In this document: piece by piece, positions 1-7,562 of the stretch | How positions within the stretch are numbered: position 1 is the stretch's first letter | Layout of the letters: each line of letters opens with the position of its first letter | DNA from: Methanolinea sp. UBA473 | GTDB taxonomy: Archaea > Halobacteriota > Methanomicrobia > Methanomicrobiales > Methanospirillaceae | Assembly: GCA_002509495.1 (NCBI GenBank) | Contig: DAEV01000119.1 | Location: 1 to 28,573, forward strand | Direction of reading: 5' to 3' | DNA: 28,573 bases | Notes under the pieces: generated by a model | Databases searched by the model: none | Seen by the model: only the letters and a program-made list of their open reading frames with translations | Told to the model about the DNA's origin: nothing | Program-made: the position numbers and the translations under genes

Positions 1-347
1 AGGAGAGCCATGACAGAGCTGTTAAGGGTCACGATCACGTTCTGCGTTGTCCCGGTGGTCACCTTGACGGTGCCTGTATACGGCTGGTATCCCGGCTTTA
101 CAATGACAACGCCGTGGGTGCCTGGCGGAACAGAAGTGAATGTCCCGGGCGTGAACACCTGGGCAACTCCGCCGTCGAGAATGGCGGAGGCACCGGGGGG
201 GCTCGATGCGACATAGATATTCCCGGTGGAGTACACATTCCCCTCCGTTGCGGCTGCCCCCACCTGCAGGGTAACTTCGCCGGAAACCGGTCCTGCGATG
301 ACCATCAGGATGGATACTACGAGTAGGATCAAGAGCGTGCTCTTCAT
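1..347 (-). CDS. Secreted PEGA-domain protein (N-terminal part, cut by window edge)
   Basis: The first 115 residues are visible and the reading frame stays open to base 1, so the C-terminus lies outside the window. Residues 1-23 form a signal peptide with a hydrophobic core, ending AGPVSG. Residues about 44-108 match the PEGA domain, a short beta-sandwich found on archaeal and bacterial surface proteins: SSPPGASAILDGG, then PPGTHGVVIVKPGYQPY, then a Val/Thr-rich strand. The start at 347 is supported by an AGGTAAT Shine-Dalgarno about 7 nt upstream and a TATA box at 381-392. Such proteins are exported and are often cell-surface components; the specific role cannot be told from this domain. The fold call is fairly sure, the function open. 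Confidence 0.85.
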   Translation of the reverse strand, partial: MKSTLLILLVVSILMVIAGPVSGEVTLQVGAAATEGNVYSTGNIYVASSPPGASAILDGGVAQVFTPGTFTSVPPGTHGVVIVKPGYQPYTGTVKVTTGTTQNVIVTLNSSVMAL

Positions 348-380
348 TAGAATTACCTGTACCAGTGAATCTTTCCTCAC

Positions 381-392
381 GGGTATATACCC
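381..392 (-). promoter_or_regulatory. TATA box of the PEGA protein gene
   Basis: GGGTATATACCC is a perfect 12-bp palindrome whose centre is an archaeal TATA box. With the usual 22-27 nt spacing, transcription toward the left would start near 361, giving a leader of about 14 nt that carries the AGGTAAT ribosome binding site. Being symmetric, it could also bind TBP in the other orientation, but no rightward gene starts close by (the next is at 568). Confidence 0.55.
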
Positions 393-567
393 GATGGTGG
401 ATATCCCGGAAGAAGGTTGAACCAGGCAGGGATTCCTGATGGAATCCGAAGATGCATATCCCATCCACGATCCCGGAGCGAGAGTATTAGCCGGGAGCCG
501 TCGAAGGATTAGCGAACCCAAGTTTTCCGGGATCTATTTGGCGATCTCATGGGGAGGAATCCAGTCG

Positions 568-807
568 ATGAGGCGGTTCACACCGAAACGATATGAAAAA
601 CCCCGGGATAAAGAGATTGACGGGCGGCAGCGGAGTGGTATTTATCCCGGGGCAGACGTAGCGATCGAGATCGAGAAGGACGAGGGAACCGGGAAGCTGA
701 GGGAAGGGAAGGTGGTGGAGATTCTCACGGTATCTTCGTTCCACCCCCGCGGGATCAAGGTCCGGCTCGAGGACGGAAGCGTAGGAAGGGTCCGGAAGGT
801 CGGTTGA
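568..807 (+). CDS. YwbE-like protein (DUF2196 family)
   Basis: This 79-residue protein matches the small YwbE family in its conserved core: IYPGADVAIEIEKDEGTGK near residues 25-43, then GKVVEIL, then HPRGIKVRLEDGSVGRVRKV to the end. The family is widespread in bacteria and archaea, has no established biochemical function, and is predicted to be a small all-beta soluble protein. The ATG at 568 was chosen because GGGGAGG lies about 10 nt upstream and because the resulting length is close to the family norm. An in-frame ATG at 439 would add 43 residues unlike the family. The basic N-terminus (RRFTPKRYEKPRDK) is an extension not needed for the core. It stands alone, with divergent or opposite genes on both sides. 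Confidence 0.75.
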   Translation: MRRFTPKRYEKPRDKEIDGRQRSGIYPGADVAIEIEKDEGTGKLREGKVVEILTVSSFHPRGIKVRLEDGSVGRVRKVG

Positions 808-959
808 AGAACGGGAGGAAATGTCAGGCTCTTGTTGGACCGGGGTTGGGATCCGGCACCTGCCCTACAGGATAGCAGAGGCAAGGGCTCTGGCTCCGCG
901 ATCCATTTCGCAGGAGCTCCCGTTTGCATGGTTTTTTTGATCGGATGGCCTCTTCCCGA

Positions 960-1166
960 TTATCGGGGAGTGACTTCCCGCTCGAAGATGAGAATAATTT
1001 TATCACATTCACCAGTAGTGCCCGAAGGAAGGATGGTGTCTTTCAGTCTCCATCCGTTGATCCCTTCGTGATTGAGGGTTGGCACCAGATGGGGGATCTC
1101 TTTCGAACTAAGCCAACCCATTCCCTCCAATTGCAGGATTACTGTCTTATACTCATATTGGGTCAT
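960..1166 (-). CDS. DUF4177 domain protein
   Basis: The 68 residues begin TQYEYKTVILQLEG and continue to a conserved NGWRLKDT segment and a final KIILIFERE strand. This is the pattern of the DUF4177 family: an N-terminal WEYKxV strand, a helix, G-W-E/R-L, and a C-terminal strand ending in F-x-R. Family members are small alpha-beta proteins of unknown function. The start is well supported, because GGAGGGAGGGG lies directly upstream of the ATG at 1166. It is monocistronic here. Residues 33-50 (NHEGINGWRLKDTILPSG) hold the most diagnostic part. No catalytic residues can be proposed. Confidence 0.7.
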   Translation of the reverse strand: MTQYEYKTVILQLEGMGWLSSKEIPHLVPTLNHEGINGWRLKDTILPSGTTGECDKIILIFEREVTPR

Positions 1167-1350
1167 TCCCCTCCCTCCAGCATAGAGCTCTTCTGATCCG
1201 ACCCAGGCACAGGAATTGCACGTGATGGCAAAGATGCCGGAATTCCTCGCAATTTAATGATTCAATTCATCCTAAATAAGAATGCCGCAGGGAACCCCCC
1301 TCCGACCTGTGTGCCGGTATCCGCGGAAATGCAAAAAGAAACCAGGGGGC

Positions 1351-1611
1351 CTATTTGATCTTCAATTTGATACGGTACATACGCCCATGATGGGATGATT
1401 CCCCCTTAAATGACCGCCTGATTTGAAACGGCATATGCGGCATGGTTTCAGCCCTCTGGAGAAATTTCGCCACCGTGGTTCCCTTGGAATGAAGATCACA
1501 AAGTTGTATGATATCCCCTATCTGCCCGACGAGCACTTTTCCGTCTTTTAGAGAAGAATAAATTGAATCGGCAATTTCCCATTGAATATGCCGTATTTCA
1601 CCACTTTGCAT
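1351..1611 (-). CDS. Hypothetical protein, 86 residues
   Basis: I do not recognise a family. The protein is basic, with no signal peptide, membrane segment or Cys motif; the single Cys is near residue 38. The stretch DGKVLVGQIGDIIQLCDLHS followed by TTVAKFLQRAE could be a small helical, perhaps helix-turn-helix-like, unit, but this is weak. A possible TATA element (CATAAATAC on the minus strand, near 1660-1668) lies at a distance that would put transcription start about 25 nt ahead of the ATG, which favours a real gene. There is no clear ribosome binding site. Codon use is more AT-rich than in the neighbours. It may be a lineage-specific small gene. Confidence 0.45.
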   Translation of the reverse strand: MQSGEIRHIQWEIADSIYSSLKDGKVLVGQIGDIIQLCDLHSKGTTVAKFLQRAETMPHMPFQIRRSFKGESSHHGRMYRIKLKIK

Positions 1612-1869
1612 GCGAGCTGGTATTCGCTGTCATAGTAGTCATAGTTATGCACCGGAAATTGTATTTATGGAAGTGGAAAAATTAGAAGCCCGGGGGGATC
1701 GAGAGGGATTCCAGTCCACAGGAGTATCGCCAAGGGTATCCCGGGAAATCGATCCGTTCATGGAAACGGAACAATTTATTGGATAAATTCCGAAATTATT
1801 TTCAATCATCAGGGATTTCATTTCATCTGGCGGATAGTTTTGGAAGTCGGACCCTCTCCCACCATTTTG

Positions 1870-2064
1870 ATGGAGGTCTACGTGGACCGGAGTTTCTGCA
1901 ACGGGTGCGGGATCTGCGTGGACAGCTGCTCGATGGGGGTATTCGAACTCGTCCGGAACAAGGCTGAACCGAACCGTGCCAACCTTTGCGTCGCCTGTTT
2001 CAAATGCAGGGACTTCTGCCCGACAAAAGCCATCGAACCGCGGTGGATCATGCGGGTTTCGTGA
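1870..2064 (+). CDS. 2[4Fe-4S] ferredoxin
   Basis: This short protein has two classic cluster motifs: CNGCGICVDSCSMG near the N-terminus, then CVACFKCRDFCPTKAIE. Each gives CxxCxxC with a fourth Cys after it, so two [4Fe-4S] clusters should be bound. It would act as a soluble low-potential electron carrier. The second motif has Phe-Lys between Cys (CVACFKC), a slight variation. The start is uncertain. The ATG at 1870 gives 64 residues beginning MEVYVDRSFC, typical for the family. A TTG at 1840 would add ten residues and neither has a strong Shine-Dalgarno. AT-rich DNA at 1768-1800, including AATTTA-TTGGA-TAAATT, probably holds the promoter. No redox enzyme gene is adjacent, so its partner is unknown. 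Confidence 0.85.
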   Translation: MEVYVDRSFCNGCGICVDSCSMGVFELVRNKAEPNRANLCVACFKCRDFCPTKAIEPRWIMRVS

Positions 2065-2407
2065 GTGAATAGGAAATGTGTCCGTTGTCCGGTTACCTTC
2101 CGCTCATGACATAAGCGTTGATCAATTCCACGTTTGCAACATTTTCCAGGACTGCATCGTATTGGAGTTATCTCAATAGCCTGAGATCCGCGATTGGTTA
2201 CCAGTTTCCCGTGCCCGGGAAAATTTTGCGGGACTTCAGTTCTTTGATTGTGGGATAAGATTGAGGGAGTTATCCGAGGGAGTCATTCCCGAACTGATAC
2301 CGCCACAACCTCCATTGAAAGATCTGTCGCCTCCTCCAGGATTGTCCAGGGCAGGCTGCCCATGGATGCAGCAGGATCAGGCAGAGAAGCACAGGTCTCT
2401 TCCATTC
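2065..2407. other. Gene-free stretch between ferredoxin and DUF169 genes
   Basis: About 340 bases separate the ferredoxin stop from the DUF169 stop; the two genes converge here. Open frames in it are short, lack ribosome binding sites and give low-complexity translations. No tRNA, hairpin with a U-tract, or repeat was recognised. Confidence 0.5.
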
Positions 2408-3178
2408 TCATCCCTTATGACCGGGGAAGGCTACTTTAGGTCGCCGTTCGACGAACGAGTCATCAATGTTCCTGGCCATTCTCACCGCCATCCCGGCAGG
2501 GATGCCGATCGCCATCATGTCCGGGGGGAGGCTGTGGTTCTGGGTGGGGTCCTGCGGTCCCATGAAGGCGGTATCCGCCGGGGCTTTCTCTGCGAGGCCT
2601 GCAGGATACGTGATGTACGTGGAGCAGGAAGGTCCCCACGGGACGATGACAGGGGAGAAGGGATCGTCGCGGTCGAAGTGGACCAGCGCCGAGATGTTCC
2701 GGACCTGTTCCGCGTTGCAAAAGAGGCAGATCGCCCGGATGGGCGGTTCGGGATCGGGAAGGGCCTCGCATGCCTGGACGACCAGGAACTTTCCCGGAGG
2801 TGTGATAGTTCCCAGCGCCTCGAAGCAGCGGTCCACGAGATCCGGGGTGGCCTTGAGGTACTCGGCCGCTCCCCCATGGACGTCCGATCTCCCGGTGGAG
2901 ACAAAGTACCGGATGTATCCGGGTTTTTTCGTAAAGCCCGTGTGGGAGAGCCCTCCGGGACAGCAGCCCTCCGGTTCGTCACCTGTCGCATAGACGGCAT
3001 TCGGCGGTCCCCCGGTTGCCATCCGGTACATGGAGACTGCGAAGCATCGGTTCACCTTCGACAGGTGGACTGCGTTCCCCGGAGGGTGTCCGGCTCCGTA
3101 GACCACGAGGGGCCTGGTCTTCAACCGGAACGCGGAGGAGAACCGAGCGCCGATCTCCTTGAAAGGAAGTTCTGTCAT
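2408..3178 (-). CDS. DUF169 family protein
   Basis: The 256-residue product matches DUF169, a family common in methanogens and anaerobic bacteria with no established function. Support: the N-terminal LVVYGAGHPPGNAV region, a central Cys motif EGCCPGGLSHTGF near residues 70-82, the PEPPIRAICLFCNAEQV segment, and PWGPSCSTYITYPAGLA further on. These spaced Cys residues (CC near 71-72, then two later ones) are typical of the family and could bind a metal or cluster, but that is inference. There is no signal peptide, so it should be cytoplasmic. The start could be ATG 3178 or the GTG at 3181. No good Shine-Dalgarno is present, so a leaderless mRNA is possible. It stands alone. Confidence 0.8.
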   Translation of the reverse strand: MTELPFKEIGARFSSAFRLKTRPLVVYGAGHPPGNAVHLSKVNRCFAVSMYRMATGGPPNAVYATGDEPEGCCPGGLSHTGFTKKPGYIRYFVSTGRSDVHGGAAEYLKATPDLVDRCFEALGTITPPGKFLVVQACEALPDPEPPIRAICLFCNAEQVRNISALVHFDRDDPFSPVIVPWGPSCSTYITYPAGLAEKAPADTAFMGPQDPTQNHSLPPDMMAIGIPAGMAVRMARNIDDSFVERRPKVAFPGHKG

Positions 3179-3356
3179 CACGATCCGTACCCGTAAACCT
3201 TGGAGGGGTTCTATGCTGAAAGGCTTTTTCCCGGTTTAATAAGGAATTCTGGATTTGGGGGGAGTATCGGAAAGCGGGAGGTGGAGCCTTTCATGAATGC
3301 AGACGGACCAAAATCCCTATTGAACCGGAAGTCAGTACTCCATAGTGAGGTTTCCA

Positions 3357-3971
3357 ATGAGAAGAATATACTTCGGTCTTTTTGCAGTTGTCCTGGTCGG
3401 GATGGTCCTGGCCTGCGGATGCAGTTCCCAACCGGCAGCACCCTCCTCGCCATCCTCGCAGGCAGAGACGGCATCCGCAAAAGAGACATCTCCCGATGCC
3501 CTTCCCGGGATGGCCCTGAAACTGGCCGACTTTCCCACAGGATACGTGATGGTGTACGAAGGGGATTACATGCCCCCGGACGAGAGCACGCTCCTGTCGG
3601 ACCCGGACTATCTGGGCGGATACACTGTCACGGCGAGTAACGAGAGTACGGAACCCTCGTCGGGCGAACTGGTCGATCAACTCATCCTCGTGTACAGGAA
3701 ACCTGTAACGCGTGAGAATCTCGAGCTCGTCTTCCTCCAGAGCTACCCCGAGCTTGCTACCTGGTCGCTCTCCTCTATTGACGACCCTGGAATCGGCGAT
3801 GCGGGTATCGCCTACCAGTTCATGTACCCCAATGCATCGCTCAACGGATTTGTGATCGCATTCGGGAAAGGCGATGTCTATGAGATCTTCGTCACGATGG
3901 CAGGCGACGATTCGGCGAACTACTCTCTCCTGGAAGATCTTGCAAAAAAAGCCGCGGTAAAATTAGGTTAG
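3357..3971 (+). CDS. Secreted lipoprotein-like hypothetical
   Basis: This 204-residue protein has a signal sequence (RRIYFGLFAVVLVGMVLACG) ending in a lipobox-like LACGCSS, followed by a Ser/Ala/Pro-rich linker (residues about 24-48). It is therefore likely anchored on the outer face of the membrane. The mature part contains KLADFPTGYVMVYEGDY and ends in a conserved-looking segment with FVIAFGKGDVYEIFVTMAG. I do not recognise a named domain; the pattern resembles small lipoproteins frequent in Methanomicrobiales. The ATG at 3357 is chosen over an upstream GTG (3345) because GTGAGGT lies 6 nt ahead of it. Several Asn-X-Ser/Thr sites are present, compatible with glycosylation of an exported protein. 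It is monocistronic. Confidence 0.7.
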   Translation: MRRIYFGLFAVVLVGMVLACGCSSQPAAPSSPSSQAETASAKETSPDALPGMALKLADFPTGYVMVYEGDYMPPDESTLLSDPDYLGGYTVTASNESTEPSSGELVDQLILVYRKPVTRENLELVFLQSYPELATWSLSSIDDPGIGDAGIAYQFMYPNASLNGFVIAFGKGDVYEIFVTMAGDDSANYSLLEDLAKKAAVKLG

Positions 3972-4101
3972 GGAATTGATCATTATTGGAGGGGGATCCG
4001 GATTCTCCTGGTACTCCCTCAAAAACCCTACCTGGGAGGGTTACTCCCGGCGGAATCCCGGGAATTATCTTCCCCCGGCCGTCACCGATACCCGGTCCTG
4101 G

Positions 4102-4914
4102 TCAGGAAGTACCAGGTTCGCTTCTTTCCCCGATCGCGTTCCAGCTCCACACCAGGATCCCTGCGCCCAACGCCGCGAACAGCACGATCGCCCCCTCGGT
4201 AGGCCAGATGCCAAAGGTCCCGACCATATACACTGCAGCAATGTCCACCACGCTGTGGTATGCGATCGCTGCAATTAAAAAGGCCATCCGGGCTTTCAGG
4301 ACTGCCAGCAGCACAAGGAGGGTCCATGTGATATGGAGTATGATTGTCATCATCCGCTCAAGGAGGCCGGGGAGAATGTCAAGGGGTGCGAGAGCCGCCA
4401 GTTCTGCCAGGGATTCGGCGGCAGACGGATCGGTAAGTGTTGCATTGAGTATTGCGGGATCGATCATACCCGACGTTACGGTGATGTAGCTGACCAGGCC
4501 CGAAAAGACCAGGAGGGCGACGAAGATGCATTCGATCCCGCCCCAGCCTGTACCGAAGAGCAGGCCGTTCTCCCGGGTTTGGGGGATATTCTCCCTCCGA
4601 AAGAACCGGGAGAAGACCAGGTACCGTATCCCCTCCTCGAGTGCGCCGGCAAAGAGCCCGAGGAATAACGCGATGGCAACCAGTGCAAGGGCCGGGTCGG
4701 GCAGGATCGACTCCACCCATTCCGAGTAGGGAGGCTGCAGGAGGTAGAGCAGGGGAATGTGGATGACCTGTGAGAGGATGAAGAACAGGGCGCCGTACAC
4801 GAATATTTTCCATTGTAATCCGAATTTCCTGACGACAATATAACCCAGGAGAAGGGGGATCGCGATCTCCGCCACTCCGACGAGCAGGAAGGTGAGGACA
4901 ACGGGGAGGTTCAT
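4102..4914 (-). CDS. YhfC-family intramembrane metalloprotease
   Basis: The 270-residue protein is almost entirely hydrophobic, with about seven or eight membrane segments. The motif set of the YhfC/CPBP-type glutamic intramembrane proteases can be seen in order: GALEEGIRYLVFSRFF (EExxR), then FGTGWGGIECIFVALL (G..GxxE), then AIAYHSVVDIAAVY (His and Asp). These residues face each other across the bilayer in the family and form the proposed active site. The natural substrate is unknown. The frame stays open to 5100, but ATG 4914 is the better start. It gives the hydrophobic N-terminus MNLPVVLTFLLVG, avoids overlap with the divergent gene at 5054, and has a TATA-like CATTTTATCT at 4941-4950 consistent with a leaderless or short-leader mRNA. 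Confidence 0.8.
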   Translation of the reverse strand: MNLPVVLTFLLVGVAEIAIPLLLGYIVVRKFGLQWKIFVYGALFFILSQVIHIPLLYLLQPPYSEWVESILPDPALALVAIALFLGLFAGALEEGIRYLVFSRFFRRENIPQTRENGLLFGTGWGGIECIFVALLVFSGLVSYITVTSGMIDPAILNATLTDPSAAESLAELAALAPLDILPGLLERMMTIILHITWTLLVLLAVLKARMAFLIAAIAYHSVVDIAAVYMVGTFGIWPTEGAIVLFAALGAGILVWSWNAIGERSEPGTS

Positions 4915-4940
4915 CAAAAGCAAGGTATTGCGGTTCGGTG

Positions 4941-4950
4941 AGATAAAATG
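4941..4950 (-). promoter_or_regulatory. Probable TATA box of the YhfC-type protease gene
   Basis: CATTTTATCT on the minus strand lies about 30 nt upstream of the ATG at 4914. That places transcription start within a few bases of the start codon, which fits the missing Shine-Dalgarno sequence. Confidence 0.4.
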
Positions 4951-5053
4951 ATGACGGGGATCGAGGGGAACAAAAACCCGGACTTCTGCCCGGCGGGGCC
5001 GGAGGAATTTTACCCGGCAACAGGATACTATTCTGGTGGAGAAAGGATAGCGC

Positions 5054-5614
5054 ATGAAAGGTGCCCGGAGGAGCGGAGTGCTGGAGGAAGCGGGAACCAC
5101 ATATCTCTCGTATTTGAAGGTGGTCCATACTCACCTTATGGAACAGGAGAAGGCGATCCGGGGGCTGATCTCCCTCATGGAGGAGTCCGGGGCAGTCCAT
5201 GTCTATGGGTTCGGACGAAGCGGGGCCGCAGCTCTGTCGTTTGCCATACGGCCCCGACACTTCTGCGAATATTACCCCCCCGCATGGTGGATCGGAGACC
5301 AGGTCCGGATGCCCATCCGCAGGGATGATCTCCTGGTTCTCTTTTCGAAGAGCGGTCTGCGGCCGGAGATTACGGCCGCTGCGGGAAACGCAGTGGACGC
5401 AGGGGCCAGGATTGCAGTGATTACTGCGAACAGAGAGTTCAATCCCGGAGGAACAGCGGCATGTACCATCCACCTCCCCCTCTGCGAATCCCCGTTCATC
5501 TACGGGGGAGGCGACTTCGAACTGGCTGCTTATTTCTTCCAGGAGATCCTGGTCTCCATGGTCGGGGTGGAGAAGGGAATCGCAAAGGACGACGTGGACA
5601 AATACCACGTTTAG
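5054..5614 (+). CDS. SIS-domain sugar isomerase, 6-phospho-3-hexuloisomerase-like
   Basis: This 186-residue protein is a single SIS (sugar isomerase) domain. The helical N-terminus leads to VHVYGFGRSGAAALSFAIR (residues about 48-65), the phosphosugar loop. Next comes DDLLVLFSKSG, equivalent to the S-x-S-G loop, then ARIAVITANREFNPGG. The C-terminal helix FELAAYFFQEILVSMVG is typical of HxlB-like proteins. In methanogens such enzymes take part in the ribulose monophosphate route that interconverts fructose-6-phosphate and ribulose-5-phosphate. The sequence is divergent in several conserved spots (Phe in GFGRSG, Lys in SKSG), so another phosphosugar substrate is possible. GGAGAAAGGAT precedes the ATG at 5054. 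It is divergent from the protease gene, and no hexulose-phosphate synthase gene is adjacent. Confidence 0.75.
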   Translation: MKGARRSGVLEEAGTTYLSYLKVVHTHLMEQEKAIRGLISLMEESGAVHVYGFGRSGAAALSFAIRPRHFCEYYPPAWWIGDQVRMPIRRDDLLVLFSKSGLRPEITAAAGNAVDAGARIAVITANREFNPGGTAACTIHLPLCESPFIYGGGDFELAAYFFQEILVSMVGVEKGIAKDDVDKYHV

Positions 5615-5660
5615 ATCGGGAAACCATTGGAACTTGGAGAATTTTAGGAAATACTCCGTA

Positions 5661-6182
5661 TCACCGGGCGTGGCCGAGGATCTCCCGCCATCGCCTTACT
5701 TTTTCCTCGAACGTGTACCGCGTATTCGCAGGACTCGTGGAGGGGAGATACAGGATGGATATTCGGGGGATGTCCGTGCCTCTCCGGATAATTCCAAAGC
5801 AGGACCCTGCTTTCCCACCGTTCAGCCCGATGCACCGGAGCGTCGGATGGTCCCGGAGGAATTGCGGGATATCGTTCAGGATGGGATCCCGGATATTCCC
5901 GTCCAGGCTCCCTTCCTGGTATCTCCTCGAGGCGAAAAGATCCCAGAGGGCGAACCCGCGATCGGAGAGTGCCTGTTCATACAAGGCCAGGCTCTTTTCC
6001 CCCGGGAGACCCAAAAGCACTTTCATCACCTGCCAGAATTGGTTCCGGGGATTCGCATAATACCTGCCTTCCGAAAGGGAGGTTTTACTCGGAAAACTTC
6101 CAAGGATCAGGATTTTGGGATCCGATCCCACGACAGGGGGAAGTCCGGATTCGCGGTTGGTTCTCATGGCTGGAACATCCAT
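5661..6182 (-). CDS. DNA-deoxyinosine glycosylase (UDG superfamily, family 6)
   Basis: The 173-residue protein shows the hallmarks of family-6 uracil-DNA-glycosylase-like enzymes, which remove hypoxanthine (deaminated adenine) from DNA. These are KILILGSFPSKTSLSEGRYY (motif 1), the adjacent ANPRNQFW segment with the conserved Asn, and YLPSTSPANTRYTFEEKVRRW near the C-terminus (motif 2). Length is normal for the family. It would act in base-excision repair and probably needs an AP endonuclease encoded elsewhere. Two starts are possible: ATG 6182 and ATG 6167, and neither has a good Shine-Dalgarno. The gene converges with the SIS gene, with about 45 nt between stops. Confidence in the family is high; the substrate rests on characterised Methanosarcina homologues. 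Confidence 0.88.
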   Translation of the reverse strand: MDVPAMRTNRESGLPPVVGSDPKILILGSFPSKTSLSEGRYYANPRNQFWQVMKVLLGLPGEKSLALYEQALSDRGFALWDLFASRRYQEGSLDGNIRDPILNDIPQFLRDHPTLRCIGLNGGKAGSCFGIIRRGTDIPRISILYLPSTSPANTRYTFEEKVRRWREILGHAR

Positions 6183-6266
6183 GTGGAAAGGGGAGGGAAT
6201 GGGAGTGACGTCCGGCGCCCCGTGGAGGGGTCCGGTGACAATAGTCGCACCATTCTCACTATCAGG

Positions 6267-6279
6267 AAAAGTAAAAAAA
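6267..6279 (-). terminator. U-tract terminator after the OFA transporter gene
   Basis: On the minus strand the TAA stop is followed at once by TTTTTTT, AC, and TTTT. Runs of U like this are the typical archaeal termination signal. It should end the acs-transporter transcript. Confidence 0.55.
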
Positions 6280-7524
6280 TTACCGCCTGGGGGGCTTCAT
6301 CAGGGTCCAGGCTACGACGATCCCTGCGACGGCCAGTCCAAGCACCCACGGAAAGACCCCGGCATAGCTTCCTGTCGTTGTCTTGATGAATCCGGCCAGC
6401 TGGGGACCAGCGATCGCGCCTGCCCCATATGCCAGGAATACCACTCCGTAACAGCGGGGGTAATCGCAGGTCCCGAAGTAGGATCCGGTTGCTGCCGGGG
6501 CAAGCGCCAGCCATCCGCCCAAGCAACCCCATAGAATGGCAAATGCAAGGATGTAGGTAGCCTCGGCCGGGACAAGCCACATAAGGAGGGACGCGAACGC
6601 AATCAGGGCGAAGGAGATCAGTGTCGTGTTCCGGGGATTGATCCTGTCGGTCAGTGCCCCGAAGACAGGCCTTCCTCCACCGTTGAAAATTGCGAAGAAT
6701 CCCACTAACATTGTAGCAAGCCCCGCTTCCACTCCCAGATCGGTGCCCACGGGTTTTGCGATTGAGATCGCCATCAACCCTGCCAGGCACCCGATGAAAA
6801 AGCAGATCCAGAGCCCGTAGAAGGCCGAAGTCCGGACCATCGCCCCGCGGTCGCATTCACAGGTAATCTCTCCTGCCTTCGGGGTGGGAGGAGTCCATCC
6901 TGCGGGTCTCCAGCCTGCAGGTGGGAAACGAAGGGGCAGGGCCAGAAGGATGATCAGCACGAGGAAGGCCACGCCAAGGATCCTGAACGTGGTCATCACC
7001 CCCATCGCAGTAATCAGATAACCCGCAAGATTCGCTGTGATGAACGCCGAGAATCCGAATCCCAGGACCGCAAGACCAACAGCCATCCCCCTCCGGTCCG
7101 GGAACCACCGGGCCGCCACGGCCACAGGAACCCCGTACGCGATCCCGACCCCGATTCCTCCTATCACCCCGTATACAAGATAAAGCATCCAGACAGAAGT
7201 CACAGTGGAGGCGAGCAGCCACCCGAGGCCTGTGAGGACACCCCCTATGATGGTAACGTTTCTCGGACCGATCGTATCGATGTACTTCCCGGTGAGCGGC
7301 ATTGCAATTGCAAAGAAGGCCAGGAACACGGAGAACGGCATCAGGATCTCACTGGCTGTAACCTGCTGGCCGAGCGTGCCTGCAAAATACTCTGTCAGGG
7401 GATTGACAAAAACGGACCAGGAGTAAATGGTCCCAAGGCAGAGGTTGATCACCAGCCCCAGGGCAACAAGGATCCAGCGCCCCTTCTCCGCGGGCATCGA
7501 AAAGATTGTTTTGGTTTGAGACAT
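6280..7524 (-). CDS. OFA-family MFS transporter
   Basis: The 414-residue protein has about 12 membrane segments and the signature of the oxalate/formate antiporter (OFA) family. The N-terminal GRWILVALGLVINLCLGTIY is followed by SWSVFVNPL, the first-half loop has GKYIDTIGPRNV, and the second half has GGGRPVFGALTDRINPRNT. OFA carriers move small carboxylates such as oxalate, formate or lactate across the membrane. The gene lies 28 nt downstream of acetyl-CoA synthetase on the same strand, which suggests acetate or another monocarboxylate as substrate; this is inference. ATG 7524 (MSQTKTIF) is preferred over a TTG at 7539, although neither has a strong Shine-Dalgarno. A cytoplasmic loop has an odd Cys pair (ITCECDRGA). 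A U-tract terminator follows the stop. Confidence 0.85.
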   Translation of the reverse strand: MSQTKTIFSMPAEKGRWILVALGLVINLCLGTIYSWSVFVNPLTEYFAGTLGQQVTASEILMPFSVFLAFFAIAMPLTGKYIDTIGPRNVTIIGGVLTGLGWLLASTVTSVWMLYLVYGVIGGIGVGIAYGVPVAVAARWFPDRRGMAVGLAVLGFGFSAFITANLAGYLITAMGVMTTFRILGVAFLVLIILLALPLRFPPAGWRPAGWTPPTPKAGEITCECDRGAMVRTSAFYGLWICFFIGCLAGLMAISIAKPVGTDLGVEAGLATMLVGFFAIFNGGGRPVFGALTDRINPRNTTLISFALIAFASLLMWLVPAEATYILAFAILWGCLGGWLALAPAATGSYFGTCDYPRCYGVVFLAYGAGAIAGPQLAGFIKTTTGSYAGVFPWVLGLAVAGIVVAWTLMKPPRR

Positions 7525-7541
7525 ACGAGCCCCATCCAAAA

Positions 7542-7562
7542 GGAGGAGTTGTTCACTCCTCC
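7542..7562 (-). promoter_or_regulatory. Hairpin between acs and the OFA transporter gene
   Basis: GGAGGAGT and ACTCCTCC form a perfect 8-bp stem with a 5-nt loop. On the minus strand the stem begins in the last codons of acs, spans its stop codon, and is followed by TTTT. It could lower read-through into the transporter gene, stabilise the acs mRNA 3' end, or mask the GGAGG-type sequence. Confidence 0.5.

Noticed and set aside
2261..3196. 311-residue open frame on the plus strand
   Set aside because: Antisense to the DUF169 gene, whose Cys motifs and family match are clear.
4915..5100. Longer N-terminus for the YhfC-type protease
   Set aside because: It would overlap the divergent SIS gene and add a basic, Cys-containing stretch unlike the family.
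4379..5608. 409-residue open frame on the minus strand
   Set aside because: It overlaps both the protease gene (other frame) and the SIS gene (opposite strand), and is rich in Pro, Arg and His without any domain.
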